Shown: positions 35,575-44,488 of the stretch, piece by piece
How positions within the stretch are numbered: the stretch's first letter is position 1
Layout of the letters: each line of letters starts with the position of its first letter
Source of the DNA: Acidipropionibacterium sp.
Lineage (GTDB): Bacteria; Actinomycetota; Actinomycetes; Propionibacteriales; Propionibacteriaceae
Assembly: GCA_022647765.1 (NCBI GenBank)
Contig: JALCLH010000008.1
Coordinates: 124,001-188,000, forward strand
DNA length: 64,000 nucleotides
Direction: 5' to 3'
Notes under the pieces: generated by a model
Database searches by the model: none
Told to the model about the DNA's origin: nothing
What the model saw: the letters and a program-made list of their open reading frames with translations, nothing else
Made by a program: the position numbers and the translations under genes

Positions 35575-36585
35575 TCACGAGTCCAGTTCCACCCGCATCT
35601 GCTTCACGAAGACATCAATATCCTTTGGCCCGACCACCGGGCCCCCGGCCAGCATCCCATCGGCTCCGAACAGCAGGGCGGCGGGCGTACCCCACATACC
35701 GTCGAAGGAATCGGAGACGTAGCTCTTCGGGTCGTGCAGAGACTGCGGTTCGGCGGTCTCCGTGAGACGAGTGTCCTCCGGGCTCTGCTTCAGCAGCAGG
35801 CGCACTTCGACTTCCGGTAGAAGTTTGCGGTAAGCACCTACCTCATCGATCGCTGCCTGGCACACCGAGCAGGTCTGCGATACATAGAGCAGCAACAGGG
35901 GCTTGCCGGTGCTGAGTTCACGCAGCGTCTTCACTGTCCCATCGGCCAGCGTCACCGGGATCGCGGGGGTGCGGGTGCGCACATAGTCCAGCTCTTCGCC
36001 CGCTTCATCGGTTGAGTCGGCAGTCGGGACGCCGGTCGGCACAGGCCTCTCCCCATCACTTCTGTCGGCCGGCTCTCCCCGGGTCACCAGCCACGTCGTC
36101 ACAGCGGCGGCGGCCAGGCCCACCAGCCAACCCCACGCAGAACCCTGAACGGCCGCTACCGCAGCGCCGCCGAGCAGCGGCGTGCCCCCGATGACGCAGA
36201 CCGTGCCGACGGCCAGGAGCACCAGCCAGATGTTGCGCGCCAGAGTCACCCCGGTGATCTGCTTGCGTTCGCCGAAGCAGGCGCAGGAGGCGTCGTCGGA
36301 GCGTCTCAACACAGTTGCGATGAGAACGGTGTAGACGCCCATCAGCGCCACCGCAAGTACGCCGGCAATGACACCGAGCCAGCACCCCAGGAGGGCGATC
36401 AGTACTCCGAGGGTGATCTCGCCCCAGGGATGCAGCGCGAGCAGCCACTTCCTGCGAAGTGGGGCCGGCACGCCCATCTCGGTCCATCCGGCGAGGTCGT
36501 CGGGGTGCCGAAGCTTGGCTACTCCCGAGATGAGCAGCATCACGGTCATGGTGAGCGGCAGGCAGATCGACAGGGATTGAAGCAC
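35575..36585 (-). CDS. MauE-like membrane protein fused to a thioredoxin-like domain
   Basis: 336 residues from GTG 36585. The N-terminal half has four to five membrane helices with the MauE/DoxX-like pattern SGVAKLRHPDDLAGW and ASCACFGERKQITG. The C-terminal half is a thioredoxin fold facing outside: LLLLYVSQTCSVCQAAIDEV with the active-site pair CSVC, and WGTPAALLFGADGMLAGG with the cis-Pro position. MauE with a thioredoxin partner is known to help make or keep disulfides in exported proteins. A Tat-exported protein with few cysteines is encoded next door, and a broken second copy lies at 37925-38922. Confidence 0.8.
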   Translation of the reverse strand: MLQSLSICLPLTMTVMLLISGVAKLRHPDDLAGWTEMGVPAPLRRKWLLALHPWGEITLGVLIALLGCWLGVIAGVLAVALMGVYTVLIATVLRRSDDASCACFGERKQITGVTLARNIWLVLLAVGTVCVIGGTPLLGGAAVAAVQGSAWGWLVGLAAAAVTTWLVTRGEPADRSDGERPVPTGVPTADSTDEAGEELDYVRTRTPAIPVTLADGTVKTLRELSTGKPLLLLYVSQTCSVCQAAIDEVGAYRKLLPEVEVRLLLKQSPEDTRLTETAEPQSLHDPKSYVSDSFDGMWGTPAALLFGADGMLAGGPVVGPKDIDVFVKQMRVELDS

Positions 36586-37013
36586 CGTCTCACAGTACCG
36601 GTCGTTCCTGGCCCTGCTACGCGTGACGCAGGTCCAAGCTGACCGGCGAGGAGCTGAGCAGGGCCATCCAAAGCAGTCGGCACCGCGGTGGCAGGGGGCG
36701 GCCAGGCGTAACGAAACTTCGTCCGTCGGATCGTCCTGTGCTCACGGAGTAGGTCAGGAGGGCGAGGGCCGCAGGGTCTCAGAGCGCAGGTTGTGAACCT
36801 GTTCGAAGGGTCTTCGGGAGCGGCCTGTCACGCGACCGGATCGCGGGAAAGATGCGGATTGTGGGCAGTGACAACATGTGATGACAAGGAGGAATGGTGC
36901 GGCGGGCTCGTCAATGTGTGCAGTGTCCACAAGGGGTGCTAAGGTCATGCCGACATCAGAAGGAAGTCGCGGCGTGCTCATGCGGGCGGCTTGGTAGATC
37001 AGGAGACCCAGTA

Positions 37014-37829
37014 ATGGCAGAGCCTAGTCAGAAGCAGAGCGGCATCTCTCGTCGCACTATTGTCAAGGGCGCGGCCTGGGCCGCCCCGGCCGTTGCAATG
37101 GCAGCGTCAGCCCCCCTCGCCGCCGCTTCGGATGCGTGCACGCCGACCACGAGTTTTGATGGCCTGACGGTCGGCTCAAGCCCTTCCTCTATTAAGTTCC
37201 TGCCTGGGGACGTGACCGCTTCTCTCAGTTACACCTCGACTGGGCAGAATAATGACCCGACACCCGGTAATACTGGGAAGGTTGCCCGGACTAACACGAG
37301 CCCGGCGTGGAATTATCTCGAGGTTCAGATGGTCTCGCCGCTGGGCAAGGGCGATTCCGTCACGGTCACGATCACCCTCAGTGAGCCGGTCGAAGGACTC
37401 TCCCTCCTCATCCATGACCTTGATTCAAACTCGACAGGCGGCTGGAGCAATACTCAGTGGCTCTGGCAGGACACTGTTGTGGTTAACACCAGTGGCTTCA
37501 CCTACCAGAAGGGGGACAGCATTACGGGCACAGGCACCAGCACAGATCCTTTCAAGAACACTGAGTTGGGGGATCAGCCCATCGACAGTGGCAAAAATAA
37601 GGTGAGGCTCACGTGGTCGGGATTCGTTGATAAGGTCCAGATCACTTACATTGCTGGTCAGAAGGGGAGCTCTGCTAGCCAACACATCGGTATTGGAGAC
37701 ATCTCCTACGATGCATGCGTCGTCAGTGTCTCGTCCGCGAAGACTAGGTCGGTCAACCCTTCGCGCACAGCAATCCCCGCCGCCGAAGAGGCGACAAAGT
37801 TTGACACAAGTGCGACGAACGACAACTAA
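37014..37829 (+). CDS. Tat-exported hypothetical protein
   Basis: 271 residues from ATG 37014, with AGGAG 8 bp upstream. An in-frame ATG at 36894 has a ribosome site too close to it and would bury the signal. The N terminus holds a twin-arginine signal (SRRTIVKGAAWAAPAVAMAA) followed by ASAPLAAAS, a likely cleavage region. The mature part is Ser/Thr/Gly-rich and beta-type: VTVTITLSEPVEGLSLLIHD, IHDLDSNSTGGW and GIGDISYDACV. It looks like a jelly-roll surface or adhesin-like domain. It stands between two MauE-thioredoxin genes that run the other way. I cannot name the family with certainty. Confidence 0.75.
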   Translation: MAEPSQKQSGISRRTIVKGAAWAAPAVAMAASAPLAAASDACTPTTSFDGLTVGSSPSSIKFLPGDVTASLSYTSTGQNNDPTPGNTGKVARTNTSPAWNYLEVQMVSPLGKGDSVTVTITLSEPVEGLSLLIHDLDSNSTGGWSNTQWLWQDTVVVNTSGFTYQKGDSITGTGTSTDPFKNTELGDQPIDSGKNKVRLTWSGFVDKVQITYIAGQKGSSASQHIGIGDISYDACVVSVSSAKTRSVNPSRTAIPAAEEATKFDTSATNDN

Positions 37830-37842
37830 TCGTTCCTGATCG

Positions 37843-37879
37843 TTGACGGTCCCGGGGAGAATCTCCCCGGGACCGTCAA
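37843..37879. terminator. Bidirectional terminator hairpin
   Basis: Arms TTGACGGTCCCGGGGAGA (37843-37860) and its exact complement (37862-37879) form an 18-bp stem with almost no loop. It sits between the convergent Tat-protein gene and the broken MauE-thioredoxin copy. No long T run follows. Confidence 0.75.
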
Positions 37880-37924
37880 TGCCCCGATGTTTCAGGGAGT
37901 TGCGCGATACGGGAGGCGCAGACC

Positions 37925-38922
37925 TCACGAATCCGATTCTGCCCGCATCTGGTTAACAAAGGCGTCGATGTTTTTCGCCCCGGCCACCGGACCGCCGGCC
38001 AACATTCCGCCGGCTCCGAACAAGAGTGCACTCGGCGTCGACTGCATGTCGTCGAAAGAGTCTGTGACATGGCCCATGGGGTCATGCAGGGACTGCGGTT
38101 CGACGGTCTCGGTGAGGCGGGAGTTCGCCGGGCTCTGATACGGCAGTAGGCGCACCTCGACTTCCGGCAGAAACTTCCGGTAGGCTCTCAACCCGCCGAT
38201 CACCGCTTGGCACGCGGAGCAGGTCTGAGAAACGTAGAGCAGTAGCACGGGGTCCTGGGTGGTGAGCTCGCGCAGCGTCTTCACCGTCCCGTCGGCCAGG
38301 GGCACCGGGACGACAGGCGTGCGGGTGCGCACGTACGTAGTCCAGCTCCCCCTCTCCATTGTTATCAGCTGTTGCTTTGCTGCCGGAGGCCGTCCTCTCG
38401 CTTGCAGCGCCGACGGCAGGGTCTCCCCGGGTCACCAGCCTCGTCGTCACGGCCGCAGCCGCCAGGCCCACCAGCCATCCCCAGGCCGAATATCGGATGG
38501 CCGATGCCATGGCCCCTCGCAGAGCAACGGCGTCCCTCCGACGACGCGGGCCGCGCCAACAGCCAGATGGTGTGTGCCAGAGTCGCCCCGGTAATCTGCT
38601 TGCGCTCGCCGAAGCAGGCGCAGGAGGCGTTGTCGGGGTGTCTCAGCACGGTCGCGATAAGAGCGGTGTAAACCCCCCATCAGCACCACAGCGAGCAGCG
38701 CGGCGATGATGCCGGCCCAGCCTCCCAGGAAGGCGATGAGCATTCGCAGGACGATCTCGCCCCAAGGGTGAGAACAAGCAGCCACCGTCTGCGAAGCGGC
38801 TCGGGCACGCCCATCTCGGTCCATCCAGTCAGGTCGTCGGGGCGTCGCAGCTTGGCGATGCCAGAAACGAGCAGCATCACGGCCATGGTGAGCGGAAGAC
38901 AGATCGATAGAGCTTGAATCAC
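37925..38922 (-). pseudogene. Second MauE-thioredoxin copy, frameshifted
   Basis: Paralogue of 35575-36585. The N terminus from GTG 38922 (LSICLPLTMAVMLLVSGIAK, RRPDDLTGWTEMGVP) is followed by a frame change near 38770. DNASCACFGERKQITG lies in another frame, then more breaks near 38550 and 38350. The thioredoxin half is intact in its own frame: VLLLYVSQTCSACQAVIGGL and STPSALLFGAGGM. At least three indels make it a pseudogene, or the region is poorly read. It may once have been a tandem duplication with the Tat gene between the copies. Confidence 0.85.
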
Positions 38923-38925
38923 GGG

Positions 38926-39068
38926 CTTTACCGTACCGGCTGTTCCGATCTGCGGGCTCGGCACGTCGGCTCACGGACCGTGGCAAAGTCGGGTGGCCAG
39001 ATGTGATGAGTGCGATAGCCTTTCAGCCAACTGGTCAGTCCCAGATACTGAGGCGAGGATTCCATGCG
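38926..39068. repeat. Upstream segment of the MauE copy, repeated at 16575-16745
   Basis: About 85% identical to 16575-16745 with a 17-bp deletion. It directly precedes the broken MauE gene and thus looks like its promoter region. The stretch 39069-39286 after it has no gene that I can support. Confidence 0.75.
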
Positions 39069-39286
39069 AGCTTCTGAATGGCGATCGTCGCGTCGCCGGC
39101 GGGGGTGCCGTGTTGTGGACTTGGGCTCATAGGAGAACCTCCAGGGCGTGTTGGATCGGGGGGCGGGCCTTCGGGAAGCTCTCGGTCATCATGAGCAGTG
39201 CACCGGGACTGTTACCGAGTCCGCGCAGCCACTGCTTGAGTGCACTGGACTGCTTGACGCTTTTCGGACACGCCCAAAACTTGGTT

Positions 39287-40114
39287 TCAGGCCACCTGAC
39301 GCGATTCCCTGTACTCCGCCTCAACCTCATTCGGGGTCCGATACCCCAACGCTGAGTGGAGACGTTTCTGATTATACCTGAGTTCGATCCACCGCACAAC
39401 ATCCCGGGCCGCCTCTTCCTTGGTCCGATAGATCACCCGGTGCACCCTCTCATTCTTCAACGTCGCATTGAACGACTCCGCCCACGCATTATCCCAGCAC
39501 ACTCCTGTTCTTCCCACCGAGGGTCTGATATCATAAGAATCAAGCAACTCAGTGAACTCCTTCGACATGTACTGCGACCCATGATCGGAGTGAAATATCG
39601 TCTCACCCCGCACATGGTCGCAGTTCCTGACAGCCATGTCAATGGCCCCACTCATCAATTCGGTCCGCATATGATCATCGATCGCATAGCCGACCGCCTT
39701 CTTCGTGCAACAGTCCAGCACGGTCGCCAGATAGCAGAATCCCTCCAGAGTGTGAATATAAGTGATATCACCGACCCACTTGTACCCGGGTTTCTCAGCG
39801 GTGAAGTCCCGTTCCACCAGGTCGGGGCGCCCGTCCACATCGTCGGCCGGGATCGTCGTACGGACCTTCAGACGCGGCTGGGCCGCCACCAGGCCCTCGG
39901 CCCGCATGATGGCGCGGACCGTGTCAGGGTGGACCGACTCGCCGGCCCGGGACAGCTCGGCGGCGACCCGACGGTACCCGTAAGTGCCATCCGACTCCTC
40001 GAAATAGAAGCGGATCTTCACAGTGAGTTCCTGGCGCCGCTGCTCGGTCGCCGAGATGGGCCTGTTCCGCCAGTCGTAATATCCCGAGTGGGAGACTTGC
40101 AGGCATCGGCACAT
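39287..40114 (-). CDS. IS3-family OrfB transposase
   Basis: 275 residues from the ATG 40114; in the fusion it would begin further upstream. HTH_21-like SDGTYGYRRVAAELSRAG, then the rve core: YKWVGDITYIHT (first Asp), IFHSDHGSQYMS (second Asp) and CWDNAWAESFNATLKNE (catalytic Glu). The end RLHSALGYRTPNEVEAEY is typical. It is complete, and is expressed by a -1 frameshift from orfA. It is not closely related to the IS3 copies at 22.5 and 27.3 kb. Confidence 0.92.
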   Translation of the reverse strand: MCRCLQVSHSGYYDWRNRPISATEQRRQELTVKIRFYFEESDGTYGYRRVAAELSRAGESVHPDTVRAIMRAEGLVAAQPRLKVRTTIPADDVDGRPDLVERDFTAEKPGYKWVGDITYIHTLEGFCYLATVLDCCTKKAVGYAIDDHMRTELMSGAIDMAVRNCDHVRGETIFHSDHGSQYMSKEFTELLDSYDIRPSVGRTGVCWDNAWAESFNATLKNERVHRVIYRTKEEAARDVVRWIELRYNQKRLHSALGYRTPNEVEAEYRESRQVA

Positions 40115-40167
40115 GAGCCGGACCGGATAGGTGCCTTCTTGCGAGAAAATGTAGTCGTAGCGATCGG

Positions 40168-40455
40168 CTACAGTGATTCCCTCGCGAAGAAGGCTGCCGC
40201 TTTTTTTAGGAAGTCGGCCTCCATCCGTGCTTCACGGAGTTCCTTCCTCAGGCTCTCGATTTCCTTCGACTCGGTGCTGGTGAGATTCTCGATCCCGGGT
40301 TCTGGATGTTCTTTGCGATAGTCCTTGACCCACACGCCAACAGTCTGGGCGACGAGGTTGTATGATTCGGCGACGGCCTTGATGGTGCGATGCTTGTCCA
40401 CGACCTCGAGAACGACTTGGTTCTTGAACTCTGGACTGAATTTTGATCCTGACAT
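40168..40455 (-). CDS. IS3-family OrfA
   Basis: 95 residues from ATG 40455. Helix-turn-helix FSPEFKNQVVLEVVDKHRTI and AESYNLVAQTVGVWVKDYRK, then a coiled-coil (ESLRKELREARMEADFLKK). Near its end the RNA contains CTAAAAAAAGC (complement of about 40199-40208), a classic A7 slippery site. A -1 slip there leads into the frame of OrfB (REGITVADRYDYIFSQEG). The element thus keeps its programmed frameshift. The exact IS ends were not determined. Confidence 0.88.
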   Translation of the reverse strand: MSGSKFSPEFKNQVVLEVVDKHRTIKAVAESYNLVAQTVGVWVKDYRKEHPEPGIENLTSTESKEIESLRKELREARMEADFLKKAAAFFARESL

Positions 40456-40786
40456 GATGTGATCCTACCTGATTCTCAAAACTGTGATTTTCTTCAATAG
40501 TCCGAGAAGCCCCGCTCAGTCCAGAGTAGAGACCGATGGAGCGCCCTCCCGGGAGTGGATACTCGTCTCGCCCGATGACGAACGTGTCGGCGTCGAAGTG
40601 GTGCCAGGCGATGGGAGCGTGATGAACGGTGACCGGCTGGGTGTTGCGCGGAATGGCGATATCGCTTCGAGTGGGGATCTCATCGGTTAGTCCGTGCAGT
40701 GACAGCGCCGTGAGCAGGCACAGTGTTGCAGTGGGCTTTCTTTCGGCGACACGGCAGCACCAGCCGTCCTTGGAGCTGACGTGCCT
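40456..40786. other. Intergenic region, no convincing gene
   Basis: Outside the IS3 element there is no open frame with codon character on either strand. A plus-strand frame (40484-40690) reads as WILVSPDDERVGVEVVPGDG, with some resemblance to a signal-peptidase-like segment. It has no start signal and may be a relic. Confidence 0.4.
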
Positions 40787-41368
40787 CTAGACGGCAGCCC
40801 TGCGGGGCGGACGAGCCGGGGCGAGCAGGTCGTCCAGTTCGGTGAGGAGCCGATCGAGCGTGGTGGCGCAGGTGGCGGCCGCTTCGGGCCCTTGGTTGTA
40901 GGGGTCGGCGACGTCGCCGACCGAGCTGGCGGGAACCCGGTGTCGGTAGGCCGCCACGATGATGTCCTTGGCCGAGCCCGATTTGTCTGAGCTTGACGTG
41001 ATGAGGCTCAGCGCGTCCGGAGTGCGCGCCGAGGCGACGAACTGCGGCAGCGTGAACACGCGGGTGACGGCGTCCGGCCAGTTCTCCAGGACGGTGGTGC
41101 GCTGCCACGAGGCCATGGTCAGGACAAGATCGGCGTCTTGGATATCCACGGTCTCGGTGCGCCGCGAGGCCTGGCCGCCCGGGTCCACTCCCCGCCGTCG
41201 CAACTGCTCGGCCATCTCCACATAGATGGGCTCGCCAGGGTGTGCCTGCAGGCCGGAGCTGGAGGCGGCGAAGTCGCGCGGACTCAGAATGGTGAGTGCC
41301 CGCAGGCTGGCATAGGCCGAACGGCAGACGTTGGCCGTGCACACGAAATGGAGGTGAAGGCGGCTCAT
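40787..41368 (-). CDS. Low-molecular-weight protein tyrosine phosphatase
   Basis: 193 residues from ATG 41368 (ATGA overlap with the PqqD-like gene). The P-loop C-x5-R-S is VCTANVCRSAYAS, and the general acid Asp lies in VADPYNQG. Such Wzb/Ptp enzymes dephosphorylate BY-kinases that control exopolysaccharide chain length. The BY-kinase at 45839 is the natural partner. Three genes (nucleotidyltransferase, PqqD-like, phosphatase) overlap by 4 bp each and form one operon. Confidence 0.88.
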   Translation of the reverse strand: MSRLHLHFVCTANVCRSAYASLRALTILSPRDFAASSSGLQAHPGEPIYVEMAEQLRRRGVDPGGQASRRTETVDIQDADLVLTMASWQRTTVLENWPDAVTRVFTLPQFVASARTPDALSLITSSSDKSGSAKDIIVAAYRHRVPASSVGDVADPYNQGPEAAATCATTLDRLLTELDDLLAPARPPRRAAV

Positions 41369-41631
41369 CTGTTCTCCGCCAGACCCAGATCGGCGAGCTC
41401 CGACAAGCACCTGTCGACGTCGTCGGCCACCTCGACGGGAGACAGACCCGCATGCTCGGCGATCTGATCCACCAGATGGCCACGCTCGATGGGCTCGTCA
41501 AGGAACAGCCAGATCAGCGCCGCGCCTCTGACGAGTGAGTACACCTGGGTCGCGGGGTAGGTCGCCACGTGGATGGCGCCGTCCTCTCCGGGATTGGTCC
41601 AGGCGAGCCCGTCGGCGTGCCGCCAGCTCAT
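41365..41631 (-). CDS. PqqD-family protein
   Basis: 88 residues. The pattern HVATYPATQVYSLVRGAALI, then HLVDQIAEHAGLSPVEVADDVDRCLSEL, is the winged-helix PqqD/RRE-like fold (strand region then D.....L..L...G). PqqD proteins bind leader peptides in PQQ and other RiPP systems. In actinobacterial exopolysaccharide clusters they also occur with no known peptide. No lasso cyclase, radical SAM enzyme or precursor is near. It overlaps both neighbours by 4 bp. Confidence 0.75.
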   Translation of the reverse strand: MSWRHADGLAWTNPGEDGAIHVATYPATQVYSLVRGAALIWLFLDEPIERGHLVDQIAEHAGLSPVEVADDVDRCLSELADLGLAENR

Positions 41632-42560
41632 CGACGGCTCCGATGCGCAGCGCCCTGAGTACTTCTACTCAGGTGCTCGTGAATCGCCCGGTGGGTGACA
41701 GCCGCCAGCTCCTGCAGGGCGCGGAGCGTACGGTCGCGATAGCCGCGCAGCACATCGGCGCGGGTGAGATCGTGCCCGAGGTCCATCCTCAAGTGGGCCT
41801 GGTTGAGCCGGAGGGACCGTATCGCCACTTTGAAGGCCTCGACGGGGTTATCGGCGGCGCGGATCCTGGCCCGCCACTCGTGCCAGCGGCTCGTGTCGCC
41901 GGTGGAGAACTGCCGCCACAGGTCGTAATTGCGATCGCTGCGGTAGTCCTCAAGGTGACCGGTGGCCGCCGCCAGCGCCACCTTGGCGTCCAATCGGGTG
42001 GCCAGGGCACGGACGGCGTCGCGATCGGCCTCGGAGGCGTCGTCCCAGGCGCGGACCCTGTCGGGATGGTCGGGCCAGCCGCTGCGGGCGGTGTGCATCA
42101 GGATGATGAGTCGCTGTGCGGTCAGCGCGGGAGTGTTGCAGGTGACGTGGGCCAACTGGACCTCCTGATGGTCGGCCCACAGGATGTCAAAGGCCCGTTC
42201 GGAGTTGATCTCGATGCCGGGGAAGCGGCGGTGGACGTCGCAGTAGCCCAGTACCTCGTGCCAGTAGTTCGCGGCGTGGCCGAAGGCTGAACCGGCGATG
42301 AAGTCGGCGGTCATCCTCCAGTCGTTGGTGTCCAGGGCCCGCTGGAAGCGCTCCAGATGGGAGGGGCGCACCAGCACGTCGGCGTCGGTGGAGCGTCTGG
42401 GTATCGTGTGCTGACCGTCTTCGGTGAGTTGCAGCAGGTCGGGGTCGAGGGCCGGGCCCTTGATGAGGAGGATGTCGACGCCGGCGTCATCGGCGGTGCG
42501 CTGCAGGATGCCGTGGGTCAGGAGCACGCGGTCGCCGGTGGAGATGCTGGACTTCTCCAT
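41628..42560 (-). CDS. Uncharacterised nucleotidyltransferase-family protein (NTP_transf_5)
   Basis: 310 residues. The fold pattern DILLIKGPALDPDLL and PRRSTDADVLVRPSHLERF contains the acidic pair DADV of the nucleotidyltransferase fold. EINSERAFDILWAD and RLIILMHTARSGWPD are typical of the family annotated as uncharacterised nucleotidyltransferase. This family often sits beside PqqD and kinase genes in lasso-peptide and exopolysaccharide clusters. The substrate is unknown. It starts the three-gene operon. Confidence 0.78.
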   Translation of the reverse strand: MEKSSISTGDRVLLTHGILQRTADDAGVDILLIKGPALDPDLLQLTEDGQHTIPRRSTDADVLVRPSHLERFQRALDTNDWRMTADFIAGSAFGHAANYWHEVLGYCDVHRRFPGIEINSERAFDILWADHQEVQLAHVTCNTPALTAQRLIILMHTARSGWPDHPDRVRAWDDASEADRDAVRALATRLDAKVALAAATGHLEDYRSDRNYDLWRQFSTGDTSRWHEWRARIRAADNPVEAFKVAIRSLRLNQAHLRMDLGHDLTRADVLRGYRDRTLRALQELAAVTHRAIHEHLSRSTQGAAHRSRR

Positions 42561-42986
42561 CCCGCCCCTCTCTACTCTCTGTGCCCTGTGGTCTGGCTGA
42601 CTATGACAGTTGTGGACTGCCCCAGCGATGATAGCTGTTCAGCACGGATCTCGAGTTGTATGAGGCTCCTGGACCTGAGCCCGAGGAGAGCAACTGAAGG
42701 TCCGGCTGAGTTCATCAGGGAGTTCTTCGGAACTCAGCGCGGTTGCGACGGGTGATGGAACGAGCGGCTGCAACGCGGCCAGCGGTTCGAACCGGAGTGG
42801 ATCATCGAGTGATGGTGCGCTATCCTGAAAGGGCGCAATCTTCGACACAAAATCCCTGCATGCAGTGCATCTGATCCGGCTGAGGGGCGCCGATAATGTA
42901 TTGAGGACTCGGCGTGGCTGCCAGATCTGTGCGGAGTGAGGTTATAAGTGCCCATGGCTGGTTCATGCGGACCGTCAGGCGGGGAA
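42561..42986. other. Intergenic region
   Basis: Between the nucleotidyltransferase (-) and the GT2 fragment (+), divergent promoters are expected. I see no gene or distinct motif. Confidence 0.4.
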
Positions 42987-43381
42987 ATGTCCGCGCTTCC
43001 GCTCATTTCTGTCTGTGTCATCAATTATAACGGCAAGGAATATGTCGCAGATACGATTGAGTCGATCATTGGGCAGACATATCCAGCATTGAGATCGTAT
43101 TCTGTGACGACGCTTCGACTGATGACTTGGTTCGGATTTTTGAGCGAACTATTCATGAAGTTGGTCGGGATCTGAAAATTGTCCGCGAATATCACAGGGC
43201 AAATTCTGGACCGGAGTGGAAGAACTGTCGGTGGAGCTGTTCGCCAGTAGTGATTCGGCTTTTTCTGTACCACAGTCTTATGAAGCTAGATCCGTCGCAT
43301 ATCTCGATGCAAAGACCTATCTCTACAGAGCTTGTTAAGAGTCAATTTCTCACTCGTCGGCCTTTGTCCATGTGGGAGATA
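42987..43381 (+). pseudogene. Glycosyltransferase family 2, 5' part, frameshifted and cut by IS630
   Basis: From ATG 42987: LPLISVCVINYNGKEYVADT, IESIIGQTYP, then after a one-base shift near 43085 SIEIVFCDDASTDDLVRIFE and the following HRANSGPEWKNCR. These are the GT2 nucleotide-binding strand and the DDxS-type motif. The frame is lost, and IS630 interrupts the gene at 43382. The 3' part may continue at 44489. Confidence 0.75.
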
Positions 43382-44486
43382 TGGCTGCAATTAAACAAAA
43401 TCGGCTTCGGGTCTTGGTATTGGTAGGTGTTCGAAGTCATAATCGAACGGTCGCCCCTCCACGTAATGGATGAACGCGTTGAAGGTCTGCTCCGACGTGT
43501 CGCGTTGAAGGTTCGCAATCTCGCCCTTGGCCGCGTTCCACACATGCTCAGTGGGATTGTGGTCTGGAGCGTACGGGGGAAGGTAGATCGGAGTGATCCG
43601 GTCCAAGGATTCCCCGGTCTCGTAAAGGTCGGTCAGTTTCTTGGCATGATGGAACCCTGCATTGTCGAGGACGACAGCGATCTTGTCCGTGGTGGTCTCA
43701 CGTTGCAGCCGGGTCATGGCGAGGATGATGGCCTCGGCGTTCTGCTTGCCGTCAATGGGGTAGATCTTCATTCTCTTGGTGGTGAGACTGAGTGCCCCGA
43801 AGAATGACTGCGCCGCTCTCTTCCGGTCGACGTAGAGTTTGGTGCGTTCCCCACGGGGAAGCCATATCCGGCGAGTCTCGGACTCGTGCTCGACCCTGAC
43901 CTCATCGAGGGTGTAGACCTCGTAGCCGTCGGTCAGCAGCTTGGCGACCTGGGTGCGGATCTTGGCCATGCGTGCGGTGATGGCGGCCTCGTCACGACGC
44001 TTGTCGTACGCGTCGGGGAGCTTGAAGCTCATGCCGGCGAAGTGCATCAGCAGCCGGTAGGTGGCATCCGATTCGTAGGTGACGCGGAATTTGGCTTCAA
44101 CGACGTCGTGGAGGGCGGGGATGTCCCAGAAGTTGGCGGTGATGCCGGATTCGGAGGGTGGGCGTTTCAGCATGTCGGCGACCTCCTTCTTCTGGGCAAG
44201 AGTGAGTTTGGCCGCGTTCTCGTTTTCGGCGTGCCCGGTGACCACTGATTGGAGCCGTGTTCGGGACCAGTCGGTGATCCATCCTTTGACGGTCTTGACG
44301 GACCGGCCGGTGAGTTTCGCGACGATGGCGATGTCGACTCCCTCGGAGATGTAGAGAATCGCTTCGGATTTAATCCGGGGGAGGATGAGGGTGTCGGATC
44401 GTTTCTTCCATCTCATGAGGATGGTTCGTTCTTCGTCGGTGACTTCAACCATGGAACAATGATACTTGGGAATGTTTTGTGTTGTC
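43382..44486 (-). mobile_element. IS630-family element (copy type 2), complete
   Basis: The left side starts with TGGCTGCAATTAAACAAAAT after TA (43380-43381). On the right, a TA at 44487-44488 is preceded by a matching A/C-rich end (GACAACACAAAACATTC read inward). It holds one intact transposase. The 3' end of the same element occurs as a remnant at 25788. The exact right end is my estimate. Confidence 0.8.
43391..44452 (-). CDS. IS630-family transposase
   Basis: 353 residues. The N terminus (VEVTDEERTILMRWKKRSDT, GRSVKTVKGWITDWSRTRLQ) is a helix-turn-helix. The core has YTLDEVRVEHESETRRIW, KIAVVLDNAGFHHAKKLT and YAPDHNPTEHVWNAAKGEIA, giving the D, D and E of the catalytic triad. The frame is complete. 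It is a different lineage from the transposase at 33459 (different length, low-GC element ends). Confidence 0.93.
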   Translation of the reverse strand: MVEVTDEERTILMRWKKRSDTLILPRIKSEAILYISEGVDIAIVAKLTGRSVKTVKGWITDWSRTRLQSVVTGHAENENAAKLTLAQKKEVADMLKRPPSESGITANFWDIPALHDVVEAKFRVTYESDATYRLLMHFAGMSFKLPDAYDKRRDEAAITARMAKIRTQVAKLLTDGYEVYTLDEVRVEHESETRRIWLPRGERTKLYVDRKRAAQSFFGALSLTTKRMKIYPIDGKQNAEAIILAMTRLQRETTTDKIAVVLDNAGFHHAKKLTDLYETGESLDRITPIYLPPYAPDHNPTEHVWNAAKGEIANLQRDTSEQTFNAFIHYVEGRPFDYDFEHLPIPRPEADFV

Positions 44487-44488
44487 TA

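Noticed and set aside
36894-37013. Earlier ATG for the Tat-exported protein
   Set aside because: Its ribosome site is too close, and the extra 40 residues would bury the twin-arginine signal.
14072-40455. Integrative element with integrase and att sites
   Set aside because: No tyrosine or serine recombinase, no tRNA and no direct-repeat boundaries; the zone looks built by many IS events.
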